NCBI GenBank assembly: GCA_034432795.1
Contig: DAOUBF010000078.1
Span: forward strand, 1 to 64,000
Direction: 5' to 3'
Length of the DNA: 64,000 bases
Source of the DNA: DAOUBF01 sp034432795
GTDB lineage: Bacteria; Chloroflexota; Anaerolineae; DSLN01
Positions 1 to 7,535 of the stretch are shown piece by piece. Positions within the stretch are counted from its first letter, which is position 1; each line of letters begins with the position of its first letter. Both the position numbers and the translations under genes were made by a program. Under the pieces are notes generated by a model that saw nothing but the letters and a program-made list of their open reading frames with translations, ran no database searches and had not been told where the DNA came from.

Positions 1-101
1 CTGCGGTTGACTGCCAGCAGGCGTCCCGTGAGGGGAACCGCGCCTGCCAGGCCGGGGGCCGGGCGCCCCCCGACATGGGATGGGCAAGGCGGGATAGAAT
101 A
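1..101. other. Unassigned window edge
   Basis: No gene is supported here. A short stem can form between GCAGGCG (17-23) and CGCCTGC (41-47), followed by a C/G-rich tract. It could be the end of a structured RNA or a terminator belonging to a gene outside the window, but nothing identifies it. Confidence 0.3.
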
Positions 102-375
102 CCTGTAGGGCGGCTTTCCATAGCCGCCGCAACAGGGCCGAAGAGCGGCAGGTATAGAAACCTGCCCTACGCCGGGGAGGGAAACCCCGCCCACTCAGTG
201 TTATCTCCTCGCCCGCCGGCCGCTGTGCCGGCCGCTTCTCCAAGGCGGCCTGTGCGTCTTATACCATCCTCGTCTTCAGTTCCTGCTGTGCCACGTCCAT
301 GCTCTGCTCTCTCCTGGTCTCGTTGTCCTCGTCGTGGCCAGCGTACCATATCTGCCCCCAATATGGGATACACCT
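102..375 (+). repeat. Dispersed ~200-270 bp element, copy 1
   Basis: This stretch is clearly homologous, in the same orientation, to 58879-59079. Shared blocks include the hairpin GGCGGCTTTCCATAGCCGCC, a second hairpin around CAGGTATAGAAACCTG, and a conserved 3' part ending in CAGCGTACCATATCTGCCCC. This copy is longer because it has about 60 extra bases (roughly 222-285) in the middle. No open frame in it looks like a protein. No transposase is present, so it behaves as a non-autonomous intergenic repeat. Confidence 0.75.
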
Positions 376-381
376 ACTGTC

Positions 382-1737
382 TTACGCCGGGGGCAGGCCA
401 TTTTCAAAACAGTAATAAAACTGCTGGTAAGGGCGCCGGAACTCAATCACATCCTCCACCACATCGTCCGGCGACGCTCGCTCAACCAGGATACGCGCGA
501 TAAAGTCAGCAATCGTCTCCATCTCAGCCTCGCGCATCCCCAGGCGCGTCACCTCAATCGTCCCCATGCGCAGTCCGCCGGGCCGATCCCAATCCTCCGG
601 TCGGTCGGTGGGGATCAGGTTCTTGTTGGTGATGATATTGGCCCGCGCCAGGCGTTGCGCCACTTCCAACCCGCCGCCGAACTGGCGCACGTCGGCGACC
701 ACCTGCTGTGTGCGCGTGTAGCCCTTATGCGCACCTAACACGGGGATACCCCGGCGCTGCAACGCCGCCCCTAACGCCTGGGCGTTGCGCACGATCTGCC
801 GCATATAGATGGGGCCGAATTCCAGCATCTCCGCCGCCGCCACCGCCAGCGCCGCCACCCGGTTGACCTGATGGGTCGCCGCCAACACCGGGAAGATGGC
901 ATGGCTGATCGGCACGGTCAGATTCGGATCATCCCACACGATGATCCCACTCTGGGGGCCGCTGAAGGTCTTGCCCGCCGAGCCGGTCATTACAGCGGCA
1001 CCTTCGCGCAGCGGGTCCTGAAACTCGCCGCCCGCCACCAGGCCAAGCTGATGTGCGCCGTCAAAGTAGATACGTCCGCCCCATTCCGCCACAATCTCAC
1101 TCATCTCGCGGATAGGGAACGGGAACAACGTCATAGAGAGGCCCAGCGCCACCAGCTTGGGGCGCACCAGGGGCGCCACCTTGCGGAACAGGTCCAGGTC
1201 CACCTCCAACTCCACCGGGTCAAAGGGAACATCCACGATCTTCAATCCACGCACGCCCGCCGGCCCATCGGCCCGGTTGCTGGAATGGCCGCCAAACGGT
1301 TGCGCCACGCTCATAATGACATCGCCAGGCTCGGTGAGCGCCGTGTACACTGCCATATTGCCGATCATCCCCGCCACCAGGCGATGATCGGCATAGCGCG
1401 CCCGAAAGACCTTTTTGAGCAACTCAATACATAAAGCTTCAATCTCATCAATGTACTGCGTGCCAGCGAACCAGCGATTGACCGCGCCGATGTGCCCTTC
1501 TGCCGCGCGGGTCCCGACCTCGGCGGCCAGTAGCGCCCTCACGGTGGGGCTGGTGGGCGCTTCCGGTGCCAACAGGTTAATGCATTGCCGCCCGCGCCAC
1601 TCCTCGTTCCGCCGCACGGCGGCAAGCACAGCCTCCTGCATCTCTCGTGCAGAACGGCAGGCATCCAGCACTGCCCGTGCCTGGGCCAGCACAGCAGGAT
1701 CATGAACCTCCACGGGTGTTCCATGCTCAGGTGACAT
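382..1737 (-). CDS. Serine hydroxymethyltransferase-like PLP enzyme (divergent GlyA family)
   Basis: A 451-residue fold-type I PLP enzyme resembling serine hydroxymethyltransferase. Visible family marks are AEGHIGAVNRWFAGTQYIDEIE near residues 80-100, GGHSSNR near 150, FDGAHQLGLVAGG near 225 and the presumed Schiff-base lysine in GSAGKTFSGPQSG near 255. True GlyA proteins have a threonine/histidine-rich THKT motif before the lysine; here it is GSAGK, so the substrate may not be serine. Length fits the family (about 420-450). The ATG is preceded by GAGGAGGT. The gene is alone, with its own promoter upstream. SHMT supplies methylene-THF, which would suit the Wood-Ljungdahl genes at 11-31 kb, but that link is inference. 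Confidence 0.75.
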   Translation of the reverse strand: MSPEHGTPVEVHDPAVLAQARAVLDACRSAREMQEAVLAAVRRNEEWRGRQCINLLAPEAPTSPTVRALLAAEVGTRAAEGHIGAVNRWFAGTQYIDEIEALCIELLKKVFRARYADHRLVAGMIGNMAVYTALTEPGDVIMSVAQPFGGHSSNRADGPAGVRGLKIVDVPFDPVELEVDLDLFRKVAPLVRPKLVALGLSMTLFPFPIREMSEIVAEWGGRIYFDGAHQLGLVAGGEFQDPLREGAAVMTGSAGKTFSGPQSGIIVWDDPNLTVPISHAIFPVLAATHQVNRVAALAVAAAEMLEFGPIYMRQIVRNAQALGAALQRRGIPVLGAHKGYTRTQQVVADVRQFGGGLEVAQRLARANIITNKNLIPTDRPEDWDRPGGLRMGTIEVTRLGMREAEMETIADFIARILVERASPDDVVEDVIEFRRPYQQFYYCFENGLPPA

Positions 1738-1838
1738 GAAGAGACCTCCTCGCGCTCTTTAAGATAACGTGATGAACGATTCCTGGCAAACAGGTGTATG
1801 CGGCCTGAAACTTGGGGCGCTCTCATCTGACCGGCGAT

Positions 1839-1868
1839 ACCGTACCACACCTCCAACCGTTTTGTCAA
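1839..1868 (-). promoter_or_regulatory. Sigma-70 promoter for the SHMT-like gene
   Basis: On the minus strand TTGACA (1863-1868) and TACGGT (1839-1844) are 18 bp apart. Transcription would start near 1832 and leave a leader of about 95 bases before the ATG at 1737. I see no glycine-riboswitch core in that leader. Confidence 0.5.
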
Positions 1869-1955
1869 GCCCCTAAAGCCCTCAGAAAGAGGCTATCCCA
1901 TCAGGGGCGAGATAGGGCTGGCAATTGAAAAGGGCGCCCCCTCCCTGCCCCTCCC

Positions 1956-2100
1956 CCTCCGCGCCATCGCCTAGCAGGCCCAGATAGCCCGCCTGCCGAA
2001 CCTGGCCAACCCGTCCGATCAGGGTCAATCACTACGAACGGCAGCCCTCTGGCCTTGAGTTCATGCGCGACGAGGCGATTGACACTCTCCAGCCCGGCAG
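1956..2100 (-). pseudogene. TrkA-N (RCK) domain remnant, frameshifted
   Basis: Reading the minus strand from about 2100, one frame gives SVNRLVAHELKARGLPFVV followed by IDPDR, and then a different frame gives RVGQVRQAGYLGLLGDG. Together these match the Rossmann half of a TrkA-N potassium-channel regulatory domain (VA-EL-x-G-xPFVVID... then AGYLxLxGD). The switch of frame lies at about 2010-2017. Neither side extends into a complete domain, so it is a decayed fragment. The toxin-antitoxin promoter lies within it. Confidence 0.55.
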
Positions 2101-2137
2101 GTACAATGTAGCAACTAAAGTATATACAATTGCTACA
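2079..2137 (+). promoter_or_regulatory. Toxin-antitoxin promoter with palindromic operator
   Basis: TTGACA (2079-2084) and TACAAT (2102-2107) are separated by exactly 17 bp. A perfect inverted repeat, TGTAGCAA (2107-2114) and TTGCTACA (2130-2137) with a 15-bp spacer, starts at the end of the -10 box and covers the start site. The ribosome-binding site AAGGAGAG follows at once. This is the layout expected for an operator bound by the antitoxin, alone or with its toxin. Confidence 0.7.
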
Positions 2138-2150
2138 AGGAGAGCTTAAG

Positions 2151-2429
2151 ATGTTGATGCCAGCAATTATCCCTATCTCTGAGTTACGTAAGCACCAGGC
2201 CAACGTTCTGCAAGAGTTGAGTAAGCGGCCCGTCGTGCTCACCCAACGAGGCCATGGCGTAGCTGTTCTGGTAAGCCCGGAGCAATGGGAGCATCTCCTG
2301 GACCGCCTGGAAGACCTTGATGATGCCTTGACAATGCTAGAAGCACGCCTGGAGGACAAAGAGCCGCCGCTCCCCCTGGAACAGGTCCTGGCAGAATTGA
2401 AAGCAGATCGCGAGGCCACCGTTGTATAG
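2151..2429 (+). CDS. Phd/YefM-family antitoxin
   Basis: A 92-residue antitoxin. The N-terminal half (residues 5-50: IPISELRKHQANVLQEL, then a beta-rich VVLTQRGHGVAVLVSPEQW) is the Phd/YefM DNA-binding fold; the acidic C-terminal half, rich in E/D and leucine, should wrap around the toxin. I chose ATG 2151 because AAGGAGAG sits 7 bases upstream; an upstream in-frame TTG at 2130 lies inside the operator and has no ribosome-binding site. It overlaps the toxin gene by 8 bp, so the two are translationally coupled. It should neutralise the toxin and repress its own promoter. Confidence 0.85.
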   Translation: MLMPAIIPISELRKHQANVLQELSKRPVVLTQRGHGVAVLVSPEQWEHLLDRLEDLDDALTMLEARLEDKEPPLPLEQVLAELKADREATVV

Positions 2430-2673
2430 AGTGCTTCTGCAACGCAAAGCAGAACGAGGATTACGTCAACTCCCCCGGCTCATACAGGAGAAGTTCATAA
2501 CTGTCTTGCTGGCGTTGCAGGATAATCCACGACCGCCTGGCTGCAAGAAGCTCCGTGCCGGCCTTGGTTGGCGCCTGCGGATCGGCGAGTACCGGTTACT
2601 CTACGACGTGGATGACAACGCGAAGACGGTTACCGTCTGGTACATTGGCCCTCGCGGCGATGCCTATAGATAG
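2422..2673 (+). CDS. RelE/ParE-family toxin
   Basis: An 83-residue basic protein with the RelE/ParE pattern: a YRVLLQRKAERGLRQLP helix at the start, KLRAGLGWRLRIGEYRLLYDVDD in the middle and a VTVWYIGPRGDAYR end. The RIGEYRLLYDV block and the C-terminal GPRGDAYR carry the arginines and tyrosine typical of the RelE-type ribosome-dependent mRNA nucleases. It starts at TTG 2422, inside the antitoxin gene; the next in-frame start (GTG 2431) would remove the conserved first strand. Whether it cleaves mRNA or poisons gyrase cannot be told from sequence alone. Confidence 0.85.
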   Translation: MYRVLLQRKAERGLRQLPRLIQEKFITVLLALQDNPRPPGCKKLRAGLGWRLRIGEYRLLYDVDDNAKTVTVWYIGPRGDAYR

Positions 2674-2700
2674 GAGGGAGGGGCGCAGGACTCTACGCCC

Positions 2701-4539
2701 CTACTCCACCGTCACGCTCTTGGCCAGGTTGCGGGGTTGGTCCACATCGCAGCCGCGCCGGATGGCAATGTAGTAAGCCAGCAGTTGCATGGGGATGGCT
2801 GTCAACACTGGCGTGAGCAAGGGCGACGTCTCCGGCACATAGATGACGTGATCCGCCTTCTCGCGGATGGCGTCATCGCCTTCCGTCGCCAGGGCGATCA
2901 CCCTCCCGCCCCGCGCTTTGGCCTGCTCAATCTGGCTGACCATCTTGTCATACACGTGGTCGCGCACCGCGATGGCCAGGACGGGCATGTGCTCGTCAAT
3001 CAGCGCAATCGGCCCATGCTTCATTTCCCCCGCCGGATAGCCCTCGGCATGGATATAGCTGATTTCCTTGAGCTTGAGCGCGCCTTCCAGGGCGATGGGA
3101 TAATTGAGGCCCCGGCCCAGATACAGGAAATTTGAGGCGCGATAGAACTCGTTCGCCAGCGCTTCATATTCGGCGGCGCGGTCCAGCACGCGCCCCACCT
3201 GGTCTGGCAACCGCGCCAGGTCGTCCACAAGCTGGCGCAGGCGGCCATCCCCCAGGCCGCGCTGCTGCGCCAGGTAGCAGGCCAGCAGGTACTCATCCAC
3301 CAGGGAAGCCGTGAACGCCTTGGTGGACGCCACGCCCACCTCCGGCCCGGCGTGCATCAGGATATAGCCGTCGGCCAGGCGTTGGGCCTGGCTGCCGATG
3401 ACGTTGACGATGCTCCACAGGCGCGCCCCCTTGCGTCGCGCCTCCTCCATTGCCGCCAGCGTATCCACCGTCTCGCCCGACTGGGTGATGGCCAGCACCG
3501 CTGAATTCGGCTCAATAATCGGGTCACGATAGCGAAACTCCGAGCCGATGTCCGCCTCCGCCGGCAGCCGGGCGATGGCCTCAAGCAGGAAACGGCCCAC
3601 CAGGGCGGCATGGTAGGACGTGCCGCAGGCGACGATGAACGCACGGCGCAAGCGTTGCGCTTCCTTAGGGCTGATCTCCAGATTCTCCAGATGAATGCGC
3701 CCGCGCTCAAAATCGGCGCGCCCGCGAATCGTATCCGTGATGGAGCGGGCCTGCTCAAAGATCTCCTTCTGCATGAAGTGGCGATACTCGCCCTTCTGCG
3801 CCAGCACCGGGTCCCAGGGGATGGTGTGGACGGATTTGGCCACTGGCGTGCCCTCCAGCGTATAGCAACGATAGCCCTCCTGGGTCACCACAGCCATCTC
3901 GCGGCTGTCCAGGAACACCATCCGCCGCGTGTGCTCCAGGATCGCCGGGATGTCCGAGGCCAGGAACATCTCGCCCTCGCCCAGGCCCAGGGTGAGGCCG
4001 CCGGCGTTGCCGATGCGCACGCCGACCAGGACGCCTGGCGCCTGCGTGCTCATCGCCACGATCGCGTGCGCGCCCTTGAGGTGATGCATGGCGCGGCGGG
4101 TCGCCTCGGCCAGGTCCGCTCCAGCACCCATATAGCGCTCAATCAGTTGGACAATGACCTCTGTATCCGTCTCCGAGGCGAAGCGCACGCCCTCGGCCTC
4201 TAACTCCTGGCGCAGTGGCAGAAAGTTCTCCACAATGCCATTGTGGACGACGACCACCTGGCCATTCATGCTGACGTGGGGGTGCGCATTACGGGGGCTG
4301 GGCGCGCCGTGCGTCGCCCAGCGGGTATGGCCGATGCCGATATGGCCGGTGACGGGCTGCTCGGCCAGCAGCCGTTCCAGGTTGGCGAGCTTGCCCACAT
4401 CGCGGCGCACCGCAATCTGCCCATCCTGGATAACGGCCAGGCCAGCCGAGTCGTAGCCGCGATACTCCAGACGGCGCAGCCCTTCCAGAATGATCGGCGC
4501 CGCCTGGCGCGGGCCGACGTAAGCGACAATACCGCACAT
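2701..4539 (-). CDS. glmS: Glutamine-fructose-6-phosphate aminotransferase
   Basis: GlmS makes glucosamine-6-phosphate from fructose-6-phosphate and glutamine, the first step to UDP-GlcNAc. The start at 4539 gives MCGIVAY, in which Cys2 becomes the N-terminal nucleophile of the glutaminase domain (about 1-230); AAGGAGG lies just upstream. The frame stays open for about 80 codons further upstream, but a start there would bury that cysteine. HTRWATHG and the HNGIVENF block mark the glutaminase site; two SIS domains follow (about 280-420 and 455-595), with the usual C-terminus PRNLAKSVTVE. The 612-residue length is normal. The leader shows no recognisable glmS-ribozyme core. Confidence 0.97.
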   Translation of the reverse strand: MCGIVAYVGPRQAAPIILEGLRRLEYRGYDSAGLAVIQDGQIAVRRDVGKLANLERLLAEQPVTGHIGIGHTRWATHGAPSPRNAHPHVSMNGQVVVVHNGIVENFLPLRQELEAEGVRFASETDTEVIVQLIERYMGAGADLAEATRRAMHHLKGAHAIVAMSTQAPGVLVGVRIGNAGGLTLGLGEGEMFLASDIPAILEHTRRMVFLDSREMAVVTQEGYRCYTLEGTPVAKSVHTIPWDPVLAQKGEYRHFMQKEIFEQARSITDTIRGRADFERGRIHLENLEISPKEAQRLRRAFIVACGTSYHAALVGRFLLEAIARLPAEADIGSEFRYRDPIIEPNSAVLAITQSGETVDTLAAMEEARRKGARLWSIVNVIGSQAQRLADGYILMHAGPEVGVASTKAFTASLVDEYLLACYLAQQRGLGDGRLRQLVDDLARLPDQVGRVLDRAAEYEALANEFYRASNFLYLGRGLNYPIALEGALKLKEISYIHAEGYPAGEMKHGPIALIDEHMPVLAIAVRDHVYDKMVSQIEQAKARGGRVIALATEGDDAIREKADHVIYVPETSPLLTPVLTAIPMQLLAYYIAIRRGCDVDQPRNLAKSVTVE

Positions 4540-4765
4540 AGTCCCCTCCTTAATGAAGAAGCTATCAGCTTTCAGCCGGGGGCCCGCCTCAGAAGGCAAG
4601 CCGACCGCCGATCGTGGATAGCCGATGGCACTTTCGCCACTGTCCCCCGTATTGTCCCGCCGGTCGCCCGACGGATTTGACGGTGGACTTTCGTTCTCAG
4701 GAGGGGGAAAGGGAGGGCCGTGGCTGGCCCTGGAGGCATCCGCTGACCTGTCGATTTTCCCCGCT

Positions 4766-4869
4766 GCCTGTAGGGGCACGTTGCAACGTACCCTACAGGC
4801 ACCGGGTTAGCTCCACCTTGCGGTGGAGAACCTCCGCCTCGTCAACTGAGATCGTGGGGGCGATCTCAG
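4766..4869. repeat. Three consecutive hairpins in the glmS upstream region
   Basis: GCCTGTAGGG (4766-4775) pairs with CCCTACAGGC (4791-4800) and encloses the palindrome ACGTTGCAACGT (4778-4789). CTCCACC/GGTGGAG (4811-4828) and CTGAGATCG/CGATCTCAG (4846-4869) form two more stems. None is followed by a T tract. The whole 4540-5107 gap between glmS and cmk contains only these hairpins and a G-rich repeat. Confidence 0.6.
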
Positions 4870-4932
4870 CCCATGCGCTGTCTTTCCCCAGTCCTGGGCA
4901 CATTATACGCCATCCGAGGCAAAATGCCAAAT

Positions 4933-5070
4933 GGGGGTGACTTTGTCCCCCACCCCAGCCCTCCCCCGCCCAGTACCGGGCTTCAGCCCAGTTGGGAGGG
5001 GGTGATAGTGCCCTCACCCTCTTCGTCCCCTCTCCCGAAGCTTCGGGAGAGGGGGTTGGGGGGGTGAGGG
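4933..5070. repeat. G-rich palindromic repeat (family A), compound copy
   Basis: CCCCCACCCCAGCCCTCCCC opens the copy, and the complementary TTGGGAGGGGG follows after about 45 bases; a second unit is CCCTCTCCCGAAGC paired with CTTCGGGAGAGGG. It fills the space upstream of glmS and downstream of cmk. Confidence 0.7.
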
Positions 5071-5107
5071 AGATGGAAATGCACCCCTTTCCCCACCATA
5101 GGGGAAG

Positions 5108-5785
5108 CTACCCCGAAACAATCTCCAGGACGCGGGCCAGCACCTCCTCTATGCTCAGGCCCGTCGTGTCCACGATCACGGCATCCTCAGCCGGGACCAG
5201 CGGCGAGATAGGCTTGGTGCGGTCCAGGCGGTCGCGCTCGCGCATGGCTGCCAACACCTCCTCGTAAGAGACCGGCTCGCCACGGGCGAGGCTCTCCTTA
5301 TAGCGGCGGCGGGCGCGCTCCTCCACAGTGGCCTCAATGAACAGCTTCAGGTCCGCATCCGGCAGTACCACCGTGCCGATGTCGCGCCCGACCATCACGA
5401 TCTTGCCCTGGGCGGCGATGCGGCGTTGCTCATGAATCAAGGCGCGGCGCACACCGGGGACGGCAGAGATGGGCGAGACCACCGCGTCCACCTCCGGGCG
5501 GCGCAGGTCCCAGGTCACATCCCGCCCGTCCACCAGCACCGTGTATTGGCGGCCATCGGCCATCGTGGGCGGCAGAACCTCAATCCGCAGGCTTTCGGCC
5601 AGCGCCGTGAGGCCCTCGGTGTCATCCGGGGCCACCCCACGCCTGAGCGCTTCCACCGCCACCGCCCGATACAGGACACCGGTATCAAAATAGCGGTAAC
5701 CCAGCCGTTCAGCTAAAAGCTGGCCGATGGTGCTCTTGCCCACACCTGCCGGGCCGTCAATCGCGATCACAGAAGGGAGGGACAT
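5108..5785 (-). CDS. cmk: Cytidylate kinase
   Basis: Cmk phosphorylates CMP and dCMP with ATP. The 225-residue protein opens with the P-loop IDGPAGVGKST (residues 9-19), then YFDTGVLYRAVA, the NMP-binding insertion, VVSPISAVPGVRRAL, and the late block GRDIGTVVLPDADLKLFIEA with VEERARRRYKE as the lid. Length and motif order are normal. It lies 9 bp downstream of the pseudouridine synthase gene, so the two probably form one transcript, a pairing common in bacteria. Confidence 0.95.
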   Translation of the reverse strand: MSLPSVIAIDGPAGVGKSTIGQLLAERLGYRYFDTGVLYRAVAVEALRRGVAPDDTEGLTALAESLRIEVLPPTMADGRQYTVLVDGRDVTWDLRRPEVDAVVSPISAVPGVRRALIHEQRRIAAQGKIVMVGRDIGTVVLPDADLKLFIEATVEERARRRYKESLARGEPVSYEEVLAAMRERDRLDRTKPISPLVPAEDAVIVDTTGLSIEEVLARVLEIVSG

Positions 5786-5794
5786 CGCAGCCCT

Positions 5795-6562
5795 CTACAC
5801 CACGAACGCTTTTAACGCCTTCACTTCGCGCTCCGTCAGCCGCCGCCACTGGCCGGGCTTTAACGTCCCCAGGCGCACCGGCCCAATGCGCACGCGGATG
5901 AGCCGCCGCACCGGATGGCCAAGCAACGCGGCCACGCGGCGGACCTGGCGCTTGCGCCCCTCATGCAGGACCACGCGCAACCAAGTGCCGCCCTCCCCGG
6001 AGCGCTCATCCCCCTCAACACGTATGACCTCCACCTGGGCTGGCGCGGTCAGCCCGCCGTCATGCGTTTTGGCATCCACATCGGGCAGGATCACGCCGCG
6101 CCGCCAGCGCGAGAGTGTGGCCTCACTGGGGCGGCCCACGACCAGCACGTGGTACTCCTTCGTCGTCTGGTAACGCGGATGCGTGAGCCGGTTCACCAAC
6201 GCGCCGTCGTCTGTCAGCAGCATCAGCCCTTCGCTGTCCGCATCCAGGCGGCCCACCGGCACCAGGCGGCCTGGGAGCGGCACTAGGTCACGCACGGTTC
6301 TGCGGCCCCGTTCATCGGAGAGCGTGCTGATCACGCCCGCCGGTTTATACACGGCGATATAAGTATGCGCTGGCCGAACCTGGACCGGCGCCCCGTCCAC
6401 GCAGATCATATCCTGGGTCGGGTCGGCGCGGTCGCCAAGCCGGGCCAGCCGACCATTGAGGGTCACACGCCCCTGGCGGATCAGGGTCTCACAGGCGCGG
6501 CGGCTGCCATAACCGGCCGCCGCCAGGACCTTCTGCAGACGTTCTCCCCCTTCGGCCACCAT
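5795..6562 (-). CDS. RsuA/RluB-family pseudouridine synthase
   Basis: A 255-residue rRNA-modifying enzyme. An S4 RNA-binding domain (GERLQKVLAAAGYGSRRACE..., residues 5-60) is followed by the catalytic domain with GRLDADSEGLMLLTDDG, whose aspartate is the catalytic residue of the RsuA/RluB/E/F group, and by KEYHVLV and EGRKRQVRRVAALLGHPV. I start it at ATG 6562 (MVAEGGERLQKV). The frame stays open upstream but that extension runs into a G-rich repeat and is not protein-like. The family modifies 16S or 23S rRNA; the exact uridine cannot be named. Confidence 0.9.
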   Translation of the reverse strand: MVAEGGERLQKVLAAAGYGSRRACETLIRQGRVTLNGRLARLGDRADPTQDMICVDGAPVQVRPAHTYIAVYKPAGVISTLSDERGRRTVRDLVPLPGRLVPVGRLDADSEGLMLLTDDGALVNRLTHPRYQTTKEYHVLVVGRPSEATLSRWRRGVILPDVDAKTHDGGLTAPAQVEVIRVEGDERSGEGGTWLRVVLHEGRKRQVRRVAALLGHPVRRLIRVRIGPVRLGTLKPGQWRRLTEREVKALKAFVV

Positions 6563-6644
6563 TCCCTTCGCGCCTTCAGACGTTCTGCCAACTATCTCCA
6601 CTATACCATGATCGCGGTTGAGCGGAAAGCGGAGCGCAGGGGGT

Positions 6645-6716
6645 TTACCCCTCCCAATGGGTGGGGGCATGTCACCCCCTCCTCCCCTTGTGGGGGAGGG
6701 CTGGGGTGGGGGATAG
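6645..6716. repeat. G-rich palindromic repeat (family A)
   Basis: CACCCCCTCCTCCCC pairs imperfectly with GGGGGAGGGCTGGGGTGGGGG. It lies between the divergent pseudouridine synthase and PAS-LuxR genes. Confidence 0.7.
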
Positions 6717-6738
6717 CATCATCCCCTCCCCTCCCATT

Positions 6739-6775
6739 TGTGACTTTTATCACCGCCAGACAGGCCATTTATCAC
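6739..6775 (+). promoter_or_regulatory. CRP/FNR-like operator and TTTATCAC direct repeat
   Basis: TGTGA-N6-TCACC (6739-6754) matches the CRP-type half-sites at 9 of 10 positions. TTTATCAC occurs at 6746-6753 and again 22 bp later at 6768-6775. Both lie 60-100 bp ahead of the PAS-LuxR start. The true -10 is not clear; TATGTT near 6793 is a candidate. Confidence 0.35.
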
Positions 6776-6837
6776 TTCCAGCCATCTCTACATTATGTTA
6801 CTCTGATTTCAGGGACAGATGGAGGGAGGCGCCAGCC

Positions 6838-7518
6838 ATGACGGAAAACGCAGCCAGGCTATTCACTGCGCTCGCCCAGGCCGCCGATGGCGCTTTCGTC
6901 ATAGACGAAAACCAGACCATTCTCTTCTGGAACCGGGCGGCCCAGGACATTCTGGGCTTCACCGCCGATGAGATCGTGGGCCGCAAGTGCTGGGATATTC
7001 TGGAAGGAAGGGATGAACTCAGCCGCCTGGTCTGCCACTACCGCTGTCGCATCGTCTTGGCCACGCTGATCGGCAACGGCGTGGCCAATTACGATGTCCG
7101 CGCTCGCACCAAATCAGGTGAGCTGCGCTGGATCAACGTGAGCATCATCCCCTTCCCCACCGCCAATGGCGCCGCCCCGTTTATCGTCCATCTTTTCCGC
7201 GATGTGACCGAGAAGAAGCACAACGAGGCCCTGATCCACCAGATCTTAGACGCCGCAGACCAGCTACGCCACCGCAGGCCACCTCCGTCCCCTCTTTCCT
7301 CAGCCCGGCCCGATCAGGTGCGGTTAACGGGGCGCGAACGCGAGATCCTGGGCCTCCTCGCCCAGGGCCTGAGCACCCGCGACATCGCCCACGCGCTCTC
7401 CATCAGCCAGGCGACGGCCCGCAACCACATCCAGAACATCCTGCACAAGCTGCGCGTAAATAACCGGCTGCAGGCCGTCACCTACGCACTGGAACACGGC
7501 CTGATAAGTAAAGATTGA
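6838..7518 (+). CDS. PAS-LuxR sensory transcription regulator
   Basis: A 226-residue one-component regulator. A PAS domain spans about residues 8-125 (ADGAFVIDENQTILFWNRAA, then GFTADEIVGRKCWDIL), and a LuxR/NarL helix-turn-helix spans about 160-222 (LTGREREILGLLAQGLSTRDIAHAL). There are no membrane segments, so it senses inside the cell. Three cysteines (GRKCWDIL and VCHYRC) lie in the PAS helices; this arrangement recurs in PAS-LuxR proteins and could hold a metal or respond to redox. ATG 6838 follows GGAGGGAGGC. Target genes are unknown; possible neighbours are the adjacent restriction system or the distant CODH genes. Confidence 0.85.
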   Translation: MTENAARLFTALAQAADGAFVIDENQTILFWNRAAQDILGFTADEIVGRKCWDILEGRDELSRLVCHYRCRIVLATLIGNGVANYDVRARTKSGELRWINVSIIPFPTANGAAPFIVHLFRDVTEKKHNEALIHQILDAADQLRHRRPPPSPLSSARPDQVRLTGREREILGLLAQGLSTRDIAHALSISQATARNHIQNILHKLRVNNRLQAVTYALEHGLISKD

Positions 7519-7535
7519 AAATCTTAGGATGGGAG

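Noticed and set aside
75..503. A 142-codon ORF at the left edge
   Set aside because: It covers the dispersed element and the antisense of the SHMT-like gene; the sequence is proline/arginine-rich and has no domain.
1738..1832. Glycine riboswitch before the SHMT-like gene
   Set aside because: The leader lacks the paired glycine-aptamer core and is too short for a tandem aptamer.
4540..5107. glmS ribozyme or T-box in the glmS upstream gap
   Set aside because: No conserved glmS ribozyme core is recognisable, and the hairpins present match dispersed repeats in form.
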